From Rhizobium rosettiformans (GTDB lineage: Bacteria; Pseudomonadota; Alphaproteobacteria; Rhizobiales; Rhizobiaceae): a DNA stretch of 64,000 nt. The translations under genes were made by a program, and so were the position numbers. Position 1 is the first letter of the stretch, and each line of letters opens with the position of its first letter. The stretch covers positions 620,001-684,000 of the forward strand of contig NZ_CP032405.1 in NCBI RefSeq assembly GCF_016806065.1. Reading direction: 5' to 3'. The notes beneath the pieces are model-generated. The model did not search any database. It was not told the origin of the DNA and saw only the letters and a program-made list of their open reading frames with translations. Shown here one piece after another: positions 55,168 to 63,800 of this stretch.

Positions 55168-57084
55168 TTACTCCAGCCACCGCCGAGAGTAGCAAGCGAG
55201 CCACTTGAAAGACGGTAGCCCGCTGACGATCGCGCGCGGTCCGAGACGCCGGTTCTCCAACCGGCGACTGATGTTCCCGTTGGCCGTGCAACAAGCCTGG
55301 AGCCGATCATGATTTCCGCCGTTTTCGAAAAAAGACGGGGCGCACTCCAGGGGATCAGAGCATGGGTTAACGGTCTTGTGAGATCCGCCCATAGCGCAAA
55401 TCCGCAAATCCGGGTTCAGTTTCCTGCGTCTGGATGTTTGGTTGCGGCGGCTCGCTTCAACGAATGGCATAAAAGGGCTGTTCTGCGGCCCTCCTGCCTC
55501 TGCATTCGCAAAGCCGAGAATACCGAACAGCTCGCCGCGTAGCTCAGCATGAACCTCGCCCCGCTTGGTGCCGGGTGTCAGCACGATCTCGCCGATCAGC
55601 GAGCGCAGCGCCTCAGCCGCCTGCCTGCCGCCGTCTGGATCGTTTAGCGCTTCCGTTAGGCGCTCCACCCGCAAGCGGTAGAGATTGGCGACGTTCGGAT
55701 GAATGTCTGGAATGTCGTCCGGGGTCTGTGACAGGCGGGCGGTGATGTCCGCCTTCTGTCGTTCAAGATCGTCCATGCGCGCCTTCATCGACGGCTGGTA
55801 CATGCCGTCCTCAATGGCAGAGATAATGCCGGCGATGGCCTTCTCGACCTTCGTGAGGATTTTCCGGTCGATTGCCGCCTGCGCACGCCGGTCGTGGTTC
55901 AGCCGGTTCATCTCCTCGGCATAGGCTTTCACGGCCTCGGCTACCGCTTGCGACGAGACCAGCTTGTCCTTGATGCCTGACAAAACCCGCGCCTCAATCT
56001 TCTCGCGGGTGATGGACCTGCCGTTGTCGCAGGTGCCGCGCCTGTGATGGTTGAGGCAGGCATAGCGGCCCGGTGTGATGATGCCGAACTTGCCGCCGCA
56101 GCATCCGCAGGTGAGAAGACCGGTCAGGAGAGAAACGGGCCTCACCGTCAGATGCAGCCGCTTCATCCGCCCTTCGAGCGTATTGGCCGGGTTCGGGCCG
56201 AAGATCGCCGAGATCTGCTTCTGTCGGTTCCGGACTGCCTGCCAGAGATCGTCTTCGATCATTCTCAGATGTGGCACTTCGGTCCTGATCCACTGGCTCT
56301 CCGGGTTAGGGCGCGAGACGCGCTTGCCGGTGGACGGGTCCTTGATGAAGCGCTGGCGGTTCCAGACGAGGACACCGGTATAAAGCTCGTTGTTGAGGAT
56401 GCCCGTGCCGCGCGAGACATGACCGCGAATGCTGGTGTCGCCCCATGCGCGTCCAAGCGGGCCGGAAATGCCTTGGCTGTTCAGATCCGTTGCAATCGCC
56501 TTCGGGCTCTTGCCGTTGGCGAACTCCCGGAATATGCGGCGGATGATCTCCGCTTCCTCGGCAATGATCTCCCGGTCACCCCGTACCGGTTCGCCGTTGC
56601 CATCAAACTGTTTGAGGACACGGTAGCCGTAGCAAAGCCCGCCACCTGCCTTGCCCTTCTCCACCCTGCCCCGCAAGCCGCGATGCGTCTTCATCGCGAG
56701 GTCTTTGAGGAACAGCGCATTCATCGTGCCCTTGAGGCCGACATGAAGCTCGGAGATTTCCCCCTCGGCCAAAGTAACGATAGTGACACCCGCAAACTTC
56801 AGGTGCTTGTAGAGTGTGGCGACATCGGCCTGATCGCGGCTGATGCGATCCAGCGCCTCGGCAATGACCACCGTGAACAGGCCGCGCTGCGCATCTCTCA
56901 CCACCTGCTGGATGCCATGGCGAAGAATGGTGCTGGAACCCGATATCGCCGCATCCTGATAGCTGCCTACCACCTGCCAGCCTTCGCGGCGTGCATGTTC
57001 ATCGCAAAGGCGAAACTGGTCGACAATCGAGGCTTCCCGCTGGTTGTCGGATGAGTATCGGGCATAAAGGGCAACACGGGTCAT
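55168..57084 (-). CDS. Large serine recombinase (resolvase/integrase family)
   Basis: Recombinase of about 638 residues. N-terminal resolvase domain opens MTRVALYARYSSDNQ with the catalytic Ser in YSS near residue 10, and EALDRISRDQADVATLY near residue 80. A recombinase domain (about 170-290), a zinc-ribbon-like CGCCGGKF with CLNHHRRGTCDN near 325-350 and a coiled coil follow. The last ~90 residues (from SRRNQTSRRRK) look unlike the family, as if the frame ran into foreign DNA. ATG at 57084 is preferred for spacing from AAGGAA. It is a likely driver of integration of this region. Confidence 0.85.
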   Translation of the reverse strand: MTRVALYARYSSDNQREASIVDQFRLCDEHARREGWQVVGSYQDAAISGSSTILRHGIQQVVRDAQRGLFTVVIAEALDRISRDQADVATLYKHLKFAGVTIVTLAEGEISELHVGLKGTMNALFLKDLAMKTHRGLRGRVEKGKAGGGLCYGYRVLKQFDGNGEPVRGDREIIAEEAEIIRRIFREFANGKSPKAIATDLNSQGISGPLGRAWGDTSIRGHVSRGTGILNNELYTGVLVWNRQRFIKDPSTGKRVSRPNPESQWIRTEVPHLRMIEDDLWQAVRNRQKQISAIFGPNPANTLEGRMKRLHLTVRPVSLLTGLLTCGCCGGKFGIITPGRYACLNHHRRGTCDNGRSITREKIEARVLSGIKDKLVSSQAVAEAVKAYAEEMNRLNHDRRAQAAIDRKILTKVEKAIAGIISAIEDGMYQPSMKARMDDLERQKADITARLSQTPDDIPDIHPNVANLYRLRVERLTEALNDPDGGRQAAEALRSLIGEIVLTPGTKRGEVHAELRGELFGILGFANAEAGGPQNSPFMPFVEASRRNQTSRRRKLNPDLRICAMGGSHKTVNPCSDPLECAPSFFENGGNHDRLQACCTANGNISRRLENRRLGPRAIVSGLPSFKWLACYSRRWLE

Positions 57085-57399
57085 CGGCATGTTTCCTTCT
57101 CTCAGATCGGTTCATGCATAGGGCGGCTGCTCGGTCCCTGGTGGACATTGCGGGTGCTGTCTTCAGCGCCCGCACCCCGCCTTTCCTGCTTCGCGACCAA
57201 CCGCCGGGGCGAAGACGCTCGGTCAAGGCTGGCGCGGCACGCGCCACCGCAAAGCGGCTTGGGCCTTGAGGGAGTGGCTTCGACCTGGCTGACTCCCCGC
57301 AAACAAGCAAAGGAGGGTCTAGTCTCGACCGGAATCGTATGCGCAAGCGGCGCCTTGGCGCAAGGCGTTTCAGGCGGATTACAGGCAGTGACACCGAGA
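57085..57399. other. Unassigned spacer between recombinase and companion gene
   Basis: About 315 bases without a gene I can support. Open frames on both strands look like high-GC shadows (Pro/Arg/Ala-rich, no family features). It must hold the recombinase promoter and could hold an attachment site, but I see no convincing core repeat. Confidence 0.35.
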
Positions 57400-57636
57400 C
57401 TATTCCGCCTCAGGTTCGTCCCTGCCCGCACAGTTGTCGCCGTTGTCATTGGCCGCCACCCGCGCCGCATGGTCCGCCCGCGCCATCTGTCGTCCGATCA
57501 GGCGGGCAATGTCGATGACGACCCGTTCAAGGTGTTCGCCAGCGGCGCGGCGCGGTTCTTCGACACAGCCGTCCGCGTTGTTCGCAGGGCGTGCATTGTC
57601 GTTTGCTGCCCCCTGCCCTTTCTCGTCTCCGTCCAT
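57400..57636 (-). CDS. Small conserved companion protein of the recombinase
   Basis: Peptide of 78 residues beginning MDGDEKGQGAANDNA, with a helical segment HLERVVIDIARLIGRQMAR and a closing AANDN repeat. Short proteins with this ANDN-rich start and IARLIGRQ-type helix commonly precede serine recombinases of this type in Rhizobiales; function unknown. Same strand and order here. Start at 57636 is chosen by that resemblance, though the frame opens at 57669. Confidence 0.6.
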   Translation of the reverse strand: MDGDEKGQGAANDNARPANNADGCVEEPRRAAGEHLERVVIDIARLIGRQMARADHAARVAANDNGDNCAGRDEPEAE

Positions 57637-57809
57637 GTTCGACCTGCCTTTCCCGGATGGAAAGACCATGTAAGAACCAGAGACCGGACGAGGAAAAGCA
57701 GGAAATTACCGCCCGTCGCAGGCTATCGCAAAGCGTCGAAGGAACAGCGAAAATCTTCGCCGCTACGTCTTCGCCTTGGGGAATCGTCGCACGCATTTGT
57801 TGGGAGACA

Positions 57810-59334
57810 CTACGCGCCGGCCTGACGTGCGAGACCATCTAGTCTGATGTAAGCGTCATCATGCTTCACGCTTTGGTCTGCTGCTGCACAGTCGTCTAGC
57901 AATTTTCTGAGGTCGCGTGGCACGGGATAGGCGTCTGGGTCGATTAGGACGTTAGCCAACTGAATGAACGGCAAAGGATATTGTGCCACCATTGCATCAT
58001 GCTTTTCGTCCAACCGCAGCGTATGAGAGATTTCATACAATTGATAAGGGATCAAATAGTCGGAAACCCTCGCCACGGCGTTCGGCATTGCATTGCCGCA
58101 ATCGAGGATCATGTGGACTAGGTTTTGTGATGTTTGCTTATCACGAAGGCTGGCATCTAGCGGCCAAATTGCGGAAAACAGCGGGCCCACAACCTCATTC
58201 CATAAATTCGACCGCGATGACGGCTCATCGTCTGTGCTGTCGTCCACATCTGACATGACACGCCAAAGCATCCAACTTACATGACTCCGAAGACTTGACG
58301 GCCCTATTGTCAGCAATCGCCTCAGTTCGGCATCTGCAAATTCGAATTCCGCACCTTCGCCACGATGGTGCCAAATGGCGACGCTGACCAGACTTGCAAG
58401 GATGCTTTGTAGTTCGTTGTCCCCCAGCTTTCGCTTTTCGATCGCTTCAAGCATGGCTGGCTTAAGCCGGTTGAAAACGTTTGCTGCGCCGATGCGACTT
58501 CTTGCATATCCCTGCCACATCGCCTTTGCTTCATGGTGATCCCATCCAAGCTTCGGTATCAGGTTCTGATACGTCCAATTTGGGTCTACAAAATGCAAAA
58601 AGTTCAATCGTTCGGCTATCAGGACCCTCGCTAGCAATCCTGCACGTCCGTCGGCGGTTATCATCTGGTTGAATCGATCACGAAAACTCTCAGGCAAGCC
58701 AGAGTCTTTCGCCGGCTGCGATGCACCTAGCGCATCCAACAATGACCAAGCAAGTATCCCGCCCGGTCGGTTAAGAACCTCAAACATCAGATCGGAATCG
58801 TCGTCAGGCTCATCGGAACCTGCTTCCGTTTCTGGGTAAGCCAACGCCCCCATCTCGTCCCAAAGTGCAAGGAAATGCGGTCCGATGGCTGCACGCTTGC
58901 GCTCAAGCCATTGGGTGGCAGGTGTCAAGATTTCCAACAATGTTGCATTTGGCATGTCTAGAACTGCGTTGGCCAACCTTTCTTGAAAGTCGGTCGCTTC
59001 GACATTCATCGCCGCATTGATGAGACTGCGCCATGCTTCGGAATTCCAATTCTTTCCTTCAGCTTCGGACAGCAGACCCCGTAAGGCCCGACCCGGGTCG
59101 GCAGCACAGAATACCCGCCAGATGTCGCCTTGCTGGAAGTTATCCTCACGTTGAAGACGCATAGCCTCTTCAACCAAGCGCTCCTCTGAAACGTTGGCTA
59201 GTTTTTCAGCTTCACCATCGGGTCCCGAACGCACTTCCATCCAATGGCTAAAGTCGTCTCTTTCGTCAGGCCCACTTACCCATTCGGGATGCCGCCCCCG
59301 AATTTGCTCCAACACGTCAACGCTGTGTTGGGTT
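57810..59334 (-). pseudogene. C-terminal part of a large protein cut by an IS, possibly a SIR2/DUF4020-like defence protein
   Basis: About 500 codons of a coherent, lower-GC protein that lose their 5' end at the IS boundary at 59335; the first ~26 codons of the open frame read inside the IS. The visible part is alpha-helical and rich in Trp and Leu (RSLINAAMNVEATDFQERL, LWNEVVGPLFSAIWPLD). The C-terminal pattern, ending LRKLLDDCAAADQSVKHDD, recalls the DUF4020 tails found on SIR2-type defence proteins, but this is a weak match by eye. No matching N-terminal half is found beyond the IS at 63164, so it is probably non-functional. Confidence 0.5.
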
Positions 59335-59398
59335 TGACCTGAGCCCCTGAACTTCCTCCGGAATTTGGTAGAGTCCGTCACATGAGGGAGACGGACGA

Positions 59399-59661
59399 AT
59401 GAAGCGTTCACGGTTCACAGAAGAACAGATCATCGGGATATTGAAGGAGCAGGAGGCGGGCGCGAAGACGGTTGATGTCTGCCGCAAGCACGGCATCTCG
59501 GATGCAACCTTCTACAAATACAAGGCGAAGTATGGCGGCATGGACGTGTCAGATGCTCGCAAGCTGAAGGCGCTTGAGGACGAGAATGCCAAACTGAAGA
59601 AGCTTCTCGCCGAAGCCATGCTGGACAATGCGATCCTGAAGGATGTCGCTGCAAAAAATGT
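59399..59661 (+). pseudogene. IS3-family orfA of the outer element, interrupted
   Basis: Transposase helix-turn-helix subunit: RFTEEQIIGILKEQEAGAK and VCRKHGISDATFYKYKAKYGG, then the leucine-zipper-like LKALEDENAKLKKLLAEAML. It is intact to AILKDVAAKN, where the IS1111-type element begins; the following codons belong to that insert. In an uninterrupted copy orfB would follow by programmed frameshift. Confidence 0.88.
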
Positions 59662-59701
59662 ATGGTCCGCCTCGTCCGTGCAAGGGTTCGCGACATCGTA
59701 A

Positions 59702-59901
59702 ATGACGATTCCAGTTGCATAAATGTATCCGGCCTCTCGCGAGTGGGCTGCGGTTGCAGCCAGGCCATGATGAGATCCGCACACGCCGTTCCCAATAAAT
59801 GGTTCGGGCACGAAAGCCCGCTTTTTTGCACAGGGCTTACGGCATGTTGATCCACTGTTTCGTCATCACTGTTCCCGAGCCTTGCAATCGAACCAAAAGC
59901 G
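59702..59901 (-). ncRNA. Noncoding end of the IS1111-type element, candidate bridge/seeker RNA
   Basis: About 200 bases without a gene between the transposase stop and the left inverted repeat, on the downstream side of the transposase. In the IS110/IS1111 family the guide RNA that pairs with target and donor lies in the long noncoding end, and for IS1111 this is downstream of the transposase. No structure was computed; assignment rests on position. Confidence 0.4.
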
Positions 59902-60954
59902 TCAGGTGAAGGCAGGGTCTCTGCGTTCGTAGAGCGCTCCAGGTTTGGTCAGGACGACCCAGACTATCCGGGCCATTTTGGCGGCAAGTGCGACAACAGC
60001 TTTGTTTGGATGCATTCGGGCTTGAAGACCATCCAGCCAGCTTCCCAGTCGATCCTTTGTTCGGTCGAGGTGTCGGAAGCAGGATCGGGCACCATGGACC
60101 AGCAGTTTACGGACATACCGGTTGCCTCGCTTGCTGATCCCGAGGAGCTTCTGCTTTCCTCCGGTCGAATATTCTCGCGGCACAAGGCCCAGCCATGCGG
60201 CCAGATCACGCGCTTTCTGGAACTGTCTGCCGTTTCCAATAGCAGCAAGCAGTGCTGTCGCACCGAGAGCTCCGATCCCGGGGATTGTCATGAGCCGACG
60301 TGCAGCATCCTCTCGATCAGCGACTGCTTCGATCTCGCGCGTGACATCAGCAATCCGCTTTTCCAACTGACGCAGATCGTCAAACAGCTCGCCGAGCAGT
60401 TTGCGCATTGCCGGCGAAAGATCGTTTGCTGGATCTTTGAGAGCTTCGGGCAGGTCGAGCTTGAACAGACCAGCACCCTGCCGTAGCGCCACACCATATT
60501 CGAGGCAGAACGCCCGCATCTGGTTTATCAGGCGCGTCCGCGTGCCGATCATCTGGTCACGCACCCGGTGCAGGGCTTGAAGGTCGGCCTGTTCCTCAGT
60601 CTTGAGTGCAGCAAATCGCATCGTTGGTCGCGTGGCGGCCTCAGCGATCGCCTCCGCGTCGATGATGTCACTCTTATTCGACTTGACGTATGGCTTCACA
60701 AACTGGGCTGGGATCAGCCGTACCTTGTGACCGAGTGCCTGGATCTTCCTCGCGATCCACTGAGACCCTGCGCAAGATTCCATCCCGACGATCGCCGGTG
60801 CTGCCCTCTGGAAGAACTGAAGCAACGTGTCCCGTCGGAACCGAACGCGTTGGACGACCGTACCGTCGCTCTCCAATGCGACGACGTGGAAGATGTTCTT
60901 CCCAATATCAATCCCGTAGACCGCCGCGGGACGCGGTACATTGCGTTTAGGCAT
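59902..60954 (-). CDS. IS1111-type (IS110 family) transposase
   Basis: DEDD transposase of 350 residues. N-terminal RuvC-like domain: Asp in YGIDIGKNIFHVV, Glu in IVGMESCAGSQW, and the Asp pair in SNKSDIIDAEAIAEA near residue 98. C-terminal Tnp domain has MTIPGIGALGATALLAAIGN and the conserved Ser in PREYSTGGKQKLLGISKRGN. Start at 60954 is chosen because the open frame upstream reads through the inverted repeat. It appears complete and possibly active. Confidence 0.92.
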   Translation of the reverse strand: MPKRNVPRPAAVYGIDIGKNIFHVVALESDGTVVQRVRFRRDTLLQFFQRAAPAIVGMESCAGSQWIARKIQALGHKVRLIPAQFVKPYVKSNKSDIIDAEAIAEAATRPTMRFAALKTEEQADLQALHRVRDQMIGTRTRLINQMRAFCLEYGVALRQGAGLFKLDLPEALKDPANDLSPAMRKLLGELFDDLRQLEKRIADVTREIEAVADREDAARRLMTIPGIGALGATALLAAIGNGRQFQKARDLAAWLGLVPREYSTGGKQKLLGISKRGNRYVRKLLVHGARSCFRHLDRTKDRLGSWLDGLQARMHPNKAVVALAAKMARIVWVVLTKPGALYERRDPAFT

Positions 60955-61699
60955 AGCAACAACCTCCTTTGGTTTGACCGCCTCATGATGCGGCAGGAGG
61001 ACGAGGCGGACCATCCCATTAATGGTGACGCCCGATGTGAAGCGGAATGCGGTGGCTCACGTCTGTGCGCAGCATGGAGTGAGCCAGCGTCGGGCGTGCG
61101 AGGTTTTGTCGGTGGATCGGTCGAGCATGCGATATCGCAGTGTGCGGCCAGACGATGCATCCATCCGTGAGGCGATGAAGAAGGTGGCATCTGAGCGCCG
61201 ACGCTTCGGATATCGCCGCATCCACGTCATGCTCGACCGGCAGGGGATCGTCATGAACCTGAAGAAGCTTCGGCGTCTCTATCGGGAGGAGAAGCTGACG
61301 GTGCGCAAGCGTGGTGGCAGAAAGCGGGCCTTGGGGACAAGGCGTCCTCTGGCTCTGCCCTCACGCCCCAATGAGCGCTGGAGCCTGGACTTCGTCAGCG
61401 ATGCCTTCACCGACGGCCGCCGCTTTCGGGTACTGGCCGTCGTCGACGACTTCACCCGTGAATGCCTGTGCCTGGTCGCCGATACATCCCTGTCAGGCGC
61501 AAGGCTTGCCCGCGAACTGGATAGCCTCATCGCCAGACGGGGAAAGCCGAAGACGATTGTCTCGGACAACGGCACGGAGATGACCAGCATGGCCATCCTT
61601 AAATGGTGCCAGGAGACAAAGGTCGAATGGCACTACATCGCCCCAGGCAAGCCGATGCAGAACGGCTTCTGGCCTGCTGCCGGTTTTTCGGACACCGAG

Positions 61700-62560
61700 T
61701 TAGGCTAATCCCACTTTGTTTTCAAATTCCATAGGGCTGAGGTAGCCCAGTGTCGAATGGCGACGCTTTGGATTGTAGAAGCGCTCGATGTAATCGAACA
61801 CGTCCGCCTTTGCATCGTCCCTGGTCCTGTAGACCTTGCGAGCTGTCCTTTCCGTTTTGAGTGATGAGAAGAAGCTTTCCATCGCGGCATTGTCCCAGAC
61901 ATTGCCGGATCGGCTCATCGAGCATGTGATGCCGTGGTCGGCCATGAGACGCTGGAACTGCTCGCTTGTGTATTGGCTACCCTGGTCCGAATGGTGGAGG
62001 AGCGCATCTGGCTTGCCTCTGCGCCAGATGGCCATGATCAACGCATCTGTAACGAGCTGGGCTGTCATATTGGTGCTCATCGACCAGCCAACAACACGTC
62101 GCGAGAACAGGTCGATGACGACGGCCACATAGAGCCAGCCCTCAGCCGTCCATAGATAGGTAAAATCGGCCACCCACTTCTGGTTCGGTCTTGCTGCCGC
62201 GAACTGTCGGTCTAGCACATTCGGCATGATGACAGGGCGCTCACCGTCGTCTTTCGGCAAGCCACGCCGTCTCGGCCTTGCTCTCAATGCATTTTCCCGC
62301 ATGAGACGCTCGACGCGATGCAGGCCACAGGAGAGGCCTTCGGCGAGGAGGTCGTGCCAGACACGCCGCGCGCCATAGGTGCGGTCGCTATCCTTGAAGC
62401 TGTCCTTGATCTTGTCGAGCAGAGCCTCGTCATACCGGGCATGCTGGCTCGGAGACCGGTTTAACCAGGCATGAAAGCCGGAACGCGATACACCCAGCGC
62501 TTCGCAGAGCCATGCCACCGGCCAGATCGAACGGTGCTTTGCAATGAACGCGAACTTCAT
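61700..62560 (-). CDS. IS3-family transposase orfB (inner element)
   Basis: DDE integrase-type transposase of 286 residues. HTH_21-like N-terminus (SPSQHARYDEALLDKIK, YGARRVWHDL), then catalytic Asp in KWVADFTYLWT near residue 130, Asp in LLHHSDQGSQYTS near residue 190, and Glu in NAAMESFFSSLKTE near residue 225. Ends RRHSTLGYLSPMEFENK. It overlaps orfA by 4 bases (likely ribosomal frameshift to make OrfAB). Confidence 0.93.
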   Translation of the reverse strand: MKFAFIAKHRSIWPVAWLCEALGVSRSGFHAWLNRSPSQHARYDEALLDKIKDSFKDSDRTYGARRVWHDLLAEGLSCGLHRVERLMRENALRARPRRRGLPKDDGERPVIMPNVLDRQFAAARPNQKWVADFTYLWTAEGWLYVAVVIDLFSRRVVGWSMSTNMTAQLVTDALIMAIWRRGKPDALLHHSDQGSQYTSEQFQRLMADHGITCSMSRSGNVWDNAAMESFFSSLKTERTARKVYRTRDDAKADVFDYIERFYNPKRRHSTLGYLSPMEFENKVGLA

Positions 62561-62847
62561 ATCACGTCCTTCGCAAAGTAGGCGGCGGCCTTTTTTAAGA
62601 TGTCACGCTCCGCCTTCAGCTTGGCCACTTCTTTCCGAAGCCTCTCGATCTCAAGCTGCTCAGGCTTCATCTGTCCCTGACCAGGAAACGCCTGTGCTGG
62701 GTCCGAACCATATTCCCTGACCCACTTGCGCAGGACATTCTCATGAACATCCAGATCGCGGGATGCCTGCGCAACGCCGACCCCACGCTCTCGAACCAAT
62801 CTCACCGCCTCAAGCTTGTACTCGCGGCTGAACTTCCTTCGTTGCAT
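62557..62847 (-). CDS. IS3-family transposase orfA (inner element)
   Basis: Helix-turn-helix subunit of 96 residues: RKFSREYKLEAVRLVRERGV, VHENVLRKWVREYG and the coiled coil EQLEIERLRKEVAKLKAERDILKKA in outline. It recognises the element ends and is normally fused to orfB by frameshifting. Complete. Confidence 0.92.
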   Translation of the reverse strand: MQRRKFSREYKLEAVRLVRERGVGVAQASRDLDVHENVLRKWVREYGSDPAQAFPGQGQMKPEQLEIERLRKEVAKLKAERDILKKAAAYFAKDVI

Positions 62848-63270
62848 TAATGCACTCCAGTTTCATTGGAAGCACCTTAACTCGGTGTCCAAGAAACCGG
62901 CAGCAGGCCATTCGTCGAAAGCTTCAACGGCAGCTTCCGTGACGAATGCCTGAACGAGACGCTGTTCTCGTCGCTCACCCAGGCCCGCACCGCCATCACT
63001 GCATGGAAGGAGGATTACAACAGGAACAGACCCCACTCGTCGCTGGGCAATATCACCCCCAGCGAGTTCGCAATGAAAATGGCTATGGAAAAACAGGCCG
63101 CATGAGGCCAGATTGAAAACCCAAGACTCTCCCGAAATTTGGAGGGAAGTCGGGTCTCAGGTCATCTGGTGCAGATCCAACGCGTATACGGGCAAAGCCG
63201 CATGGCTGCCAGATCCAGCGGCCTTCCACGTTTTACACACAAAACCGCCTACGGATGACAGAGACGGCCC

Positions 63271-63305
63271 AAAAACGCAAAAACCGCCCCCTAGATGGGA
63301 GCGGT
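63271..63305 (-). terminator. Intrinsic terminator of the rRNA operon after tRNA-fMet
   Basis: On the minus strand ACCGCTCCC pairs with GGGGGCGGT (one mismatch) around a short loop and is followed by TTTTGCGTTTTT. It lies about 20 bases downstream of the tRNA-fMet 3' end and closes the rrn transcript. Confidence 0.75.
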
Positions 63306-63324
63306 GAGACTTTTATGCTGGAAC

Positions 63325-63401
<77 letters not shown>

Positions 63402-63576
63402 CCAAGAGCGCAACTATGTTTGTTGCGCTTGAGAGATTTTAGCAAGCAAAAAAGGCCGCTTGCTGCGGCCCGATGTTTTCGGCTTGGGCCGACTTTGTGT
63501 TGAGAAGATTGCGGTATTTGCGATGCAAAACCGGAGGTATTTGCTTTTGCAAAACCTGACAACATTGCCATTAGCA

Positions 63577-63695
63577 GACCTGGCAGCGACCTACTCTCCC
63601 GCGTCTTGAGACGAAGTACCATTGGCGCTGGGGCGTTTCACGGCCGTGTTCGGAATGGGAACGGGTGCAGCCACCCCGCCATGACCACCAGGTCG
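63577..63695 (-). rRNA. rrf: 5S ribosomal RNA
   Basis: About 119 nucleotides; on the minus strand it opens CGACCTGGTGGTCATGGCGG, contains CCCATTCCGAACACGG and GGGAGAGTAGGTCGC, and ends TGCCAGGTC, pairing with the 5' end. All are universal 5S features. End positions are accurate to a few bases. Confidence 0.95.
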
Positions 63696-63800
63696 GCTAA
63701 GGGCAATGTTGTTGAGAAGCTGGCACAGGGATTTCCTGTTTTTAGTTTTGAACACGTATTTGGCATCATCGCCCGGCTTTGTCCGGGCCGATGAGCATGG

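Larger units (their letters stand above)
59657..61020 (-). mobile_element. IS1111-type (IS110 family) element inside the outer IS
   Basis: Perfect 16-bp inverted repeats ATGGTCCGCCTCGTCC at 59662-59677 and 60999-61014 flank the transposase gene. IS1111 elements carry such subterminal repeats, unlike IS110 proper, and end a few bases outside them, so the exact ends are approximate. It sits at the orfA/orfB junction of the outer IS. The short sequence AATG appears at both junctions. Confidence 0.85.
61670..62910 (-). mobile_element. Second IS3-family element inside the outer orfB
   Basis: A 1241-base element with perfect terminal inverted repeats TGGCCTGCTGCCGG and CCGGCAGCAGGCCA (longer with mismatches) and a 3-bp target duplication, TTC at 61667-61669 and 62911-62913. 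It encodes orfA and orfB on the minus strand, both apparently complete, so it may be the most recent and mobile of the three. Confidence 0.93.
61022..63105 (+). pseudogene. IS3-family orfB of the outer element, split by a second IS
   Basis: Integrase-type transposase in two pieces: 61022-61669 (VSQRRACEVLSVDRSSMRYR, then the first catalytic Asp in RWSLDFVSDAF and second in IVSDNGTEM) and 62914-63105 (VESFNGSFRDECLNE with the catalytic Glu, ending KQAA). The gap is exactly the inner IS plus a TTC duplication. Joined, the frame is continuous as GFVESFNG, so the outer element was intact before this insertion. Confidence 0.9.
59335..63164 (+). mobile_element. IS3-family element (outer), interrupted twice
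   Basis: Outer IS bounded by imperfect inverted repeats: TGACCTGAGCCCCTGAACTT at the left end and its counterpart ending TCTCAGGTCA at 63164. Removing the two inner insertions leaves about 1.23 kb, normal for IS3 elements, with orfA at 59399 and orfB from 61022. No clean target duplication is visible in the flanks (GGTT before, TCTG after), suggesting the flanking DNA was rearranged after insertion. Confidence 0.85.

Noticed and set aside
55157..55175. Tiny hairpin AGGC/GCCT followed by T5 after the radical SAM gene
   Set aside because: The stem is only four base pairs, so a terminator call is not justified, although it lies in the right place.
57102..57470. Minus-strand frame of 122 residues between recombinase and companion gene
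   Set aside because: Pro/Arg/Ala-rich with no domain pattern and a poor start; treated as shadow.
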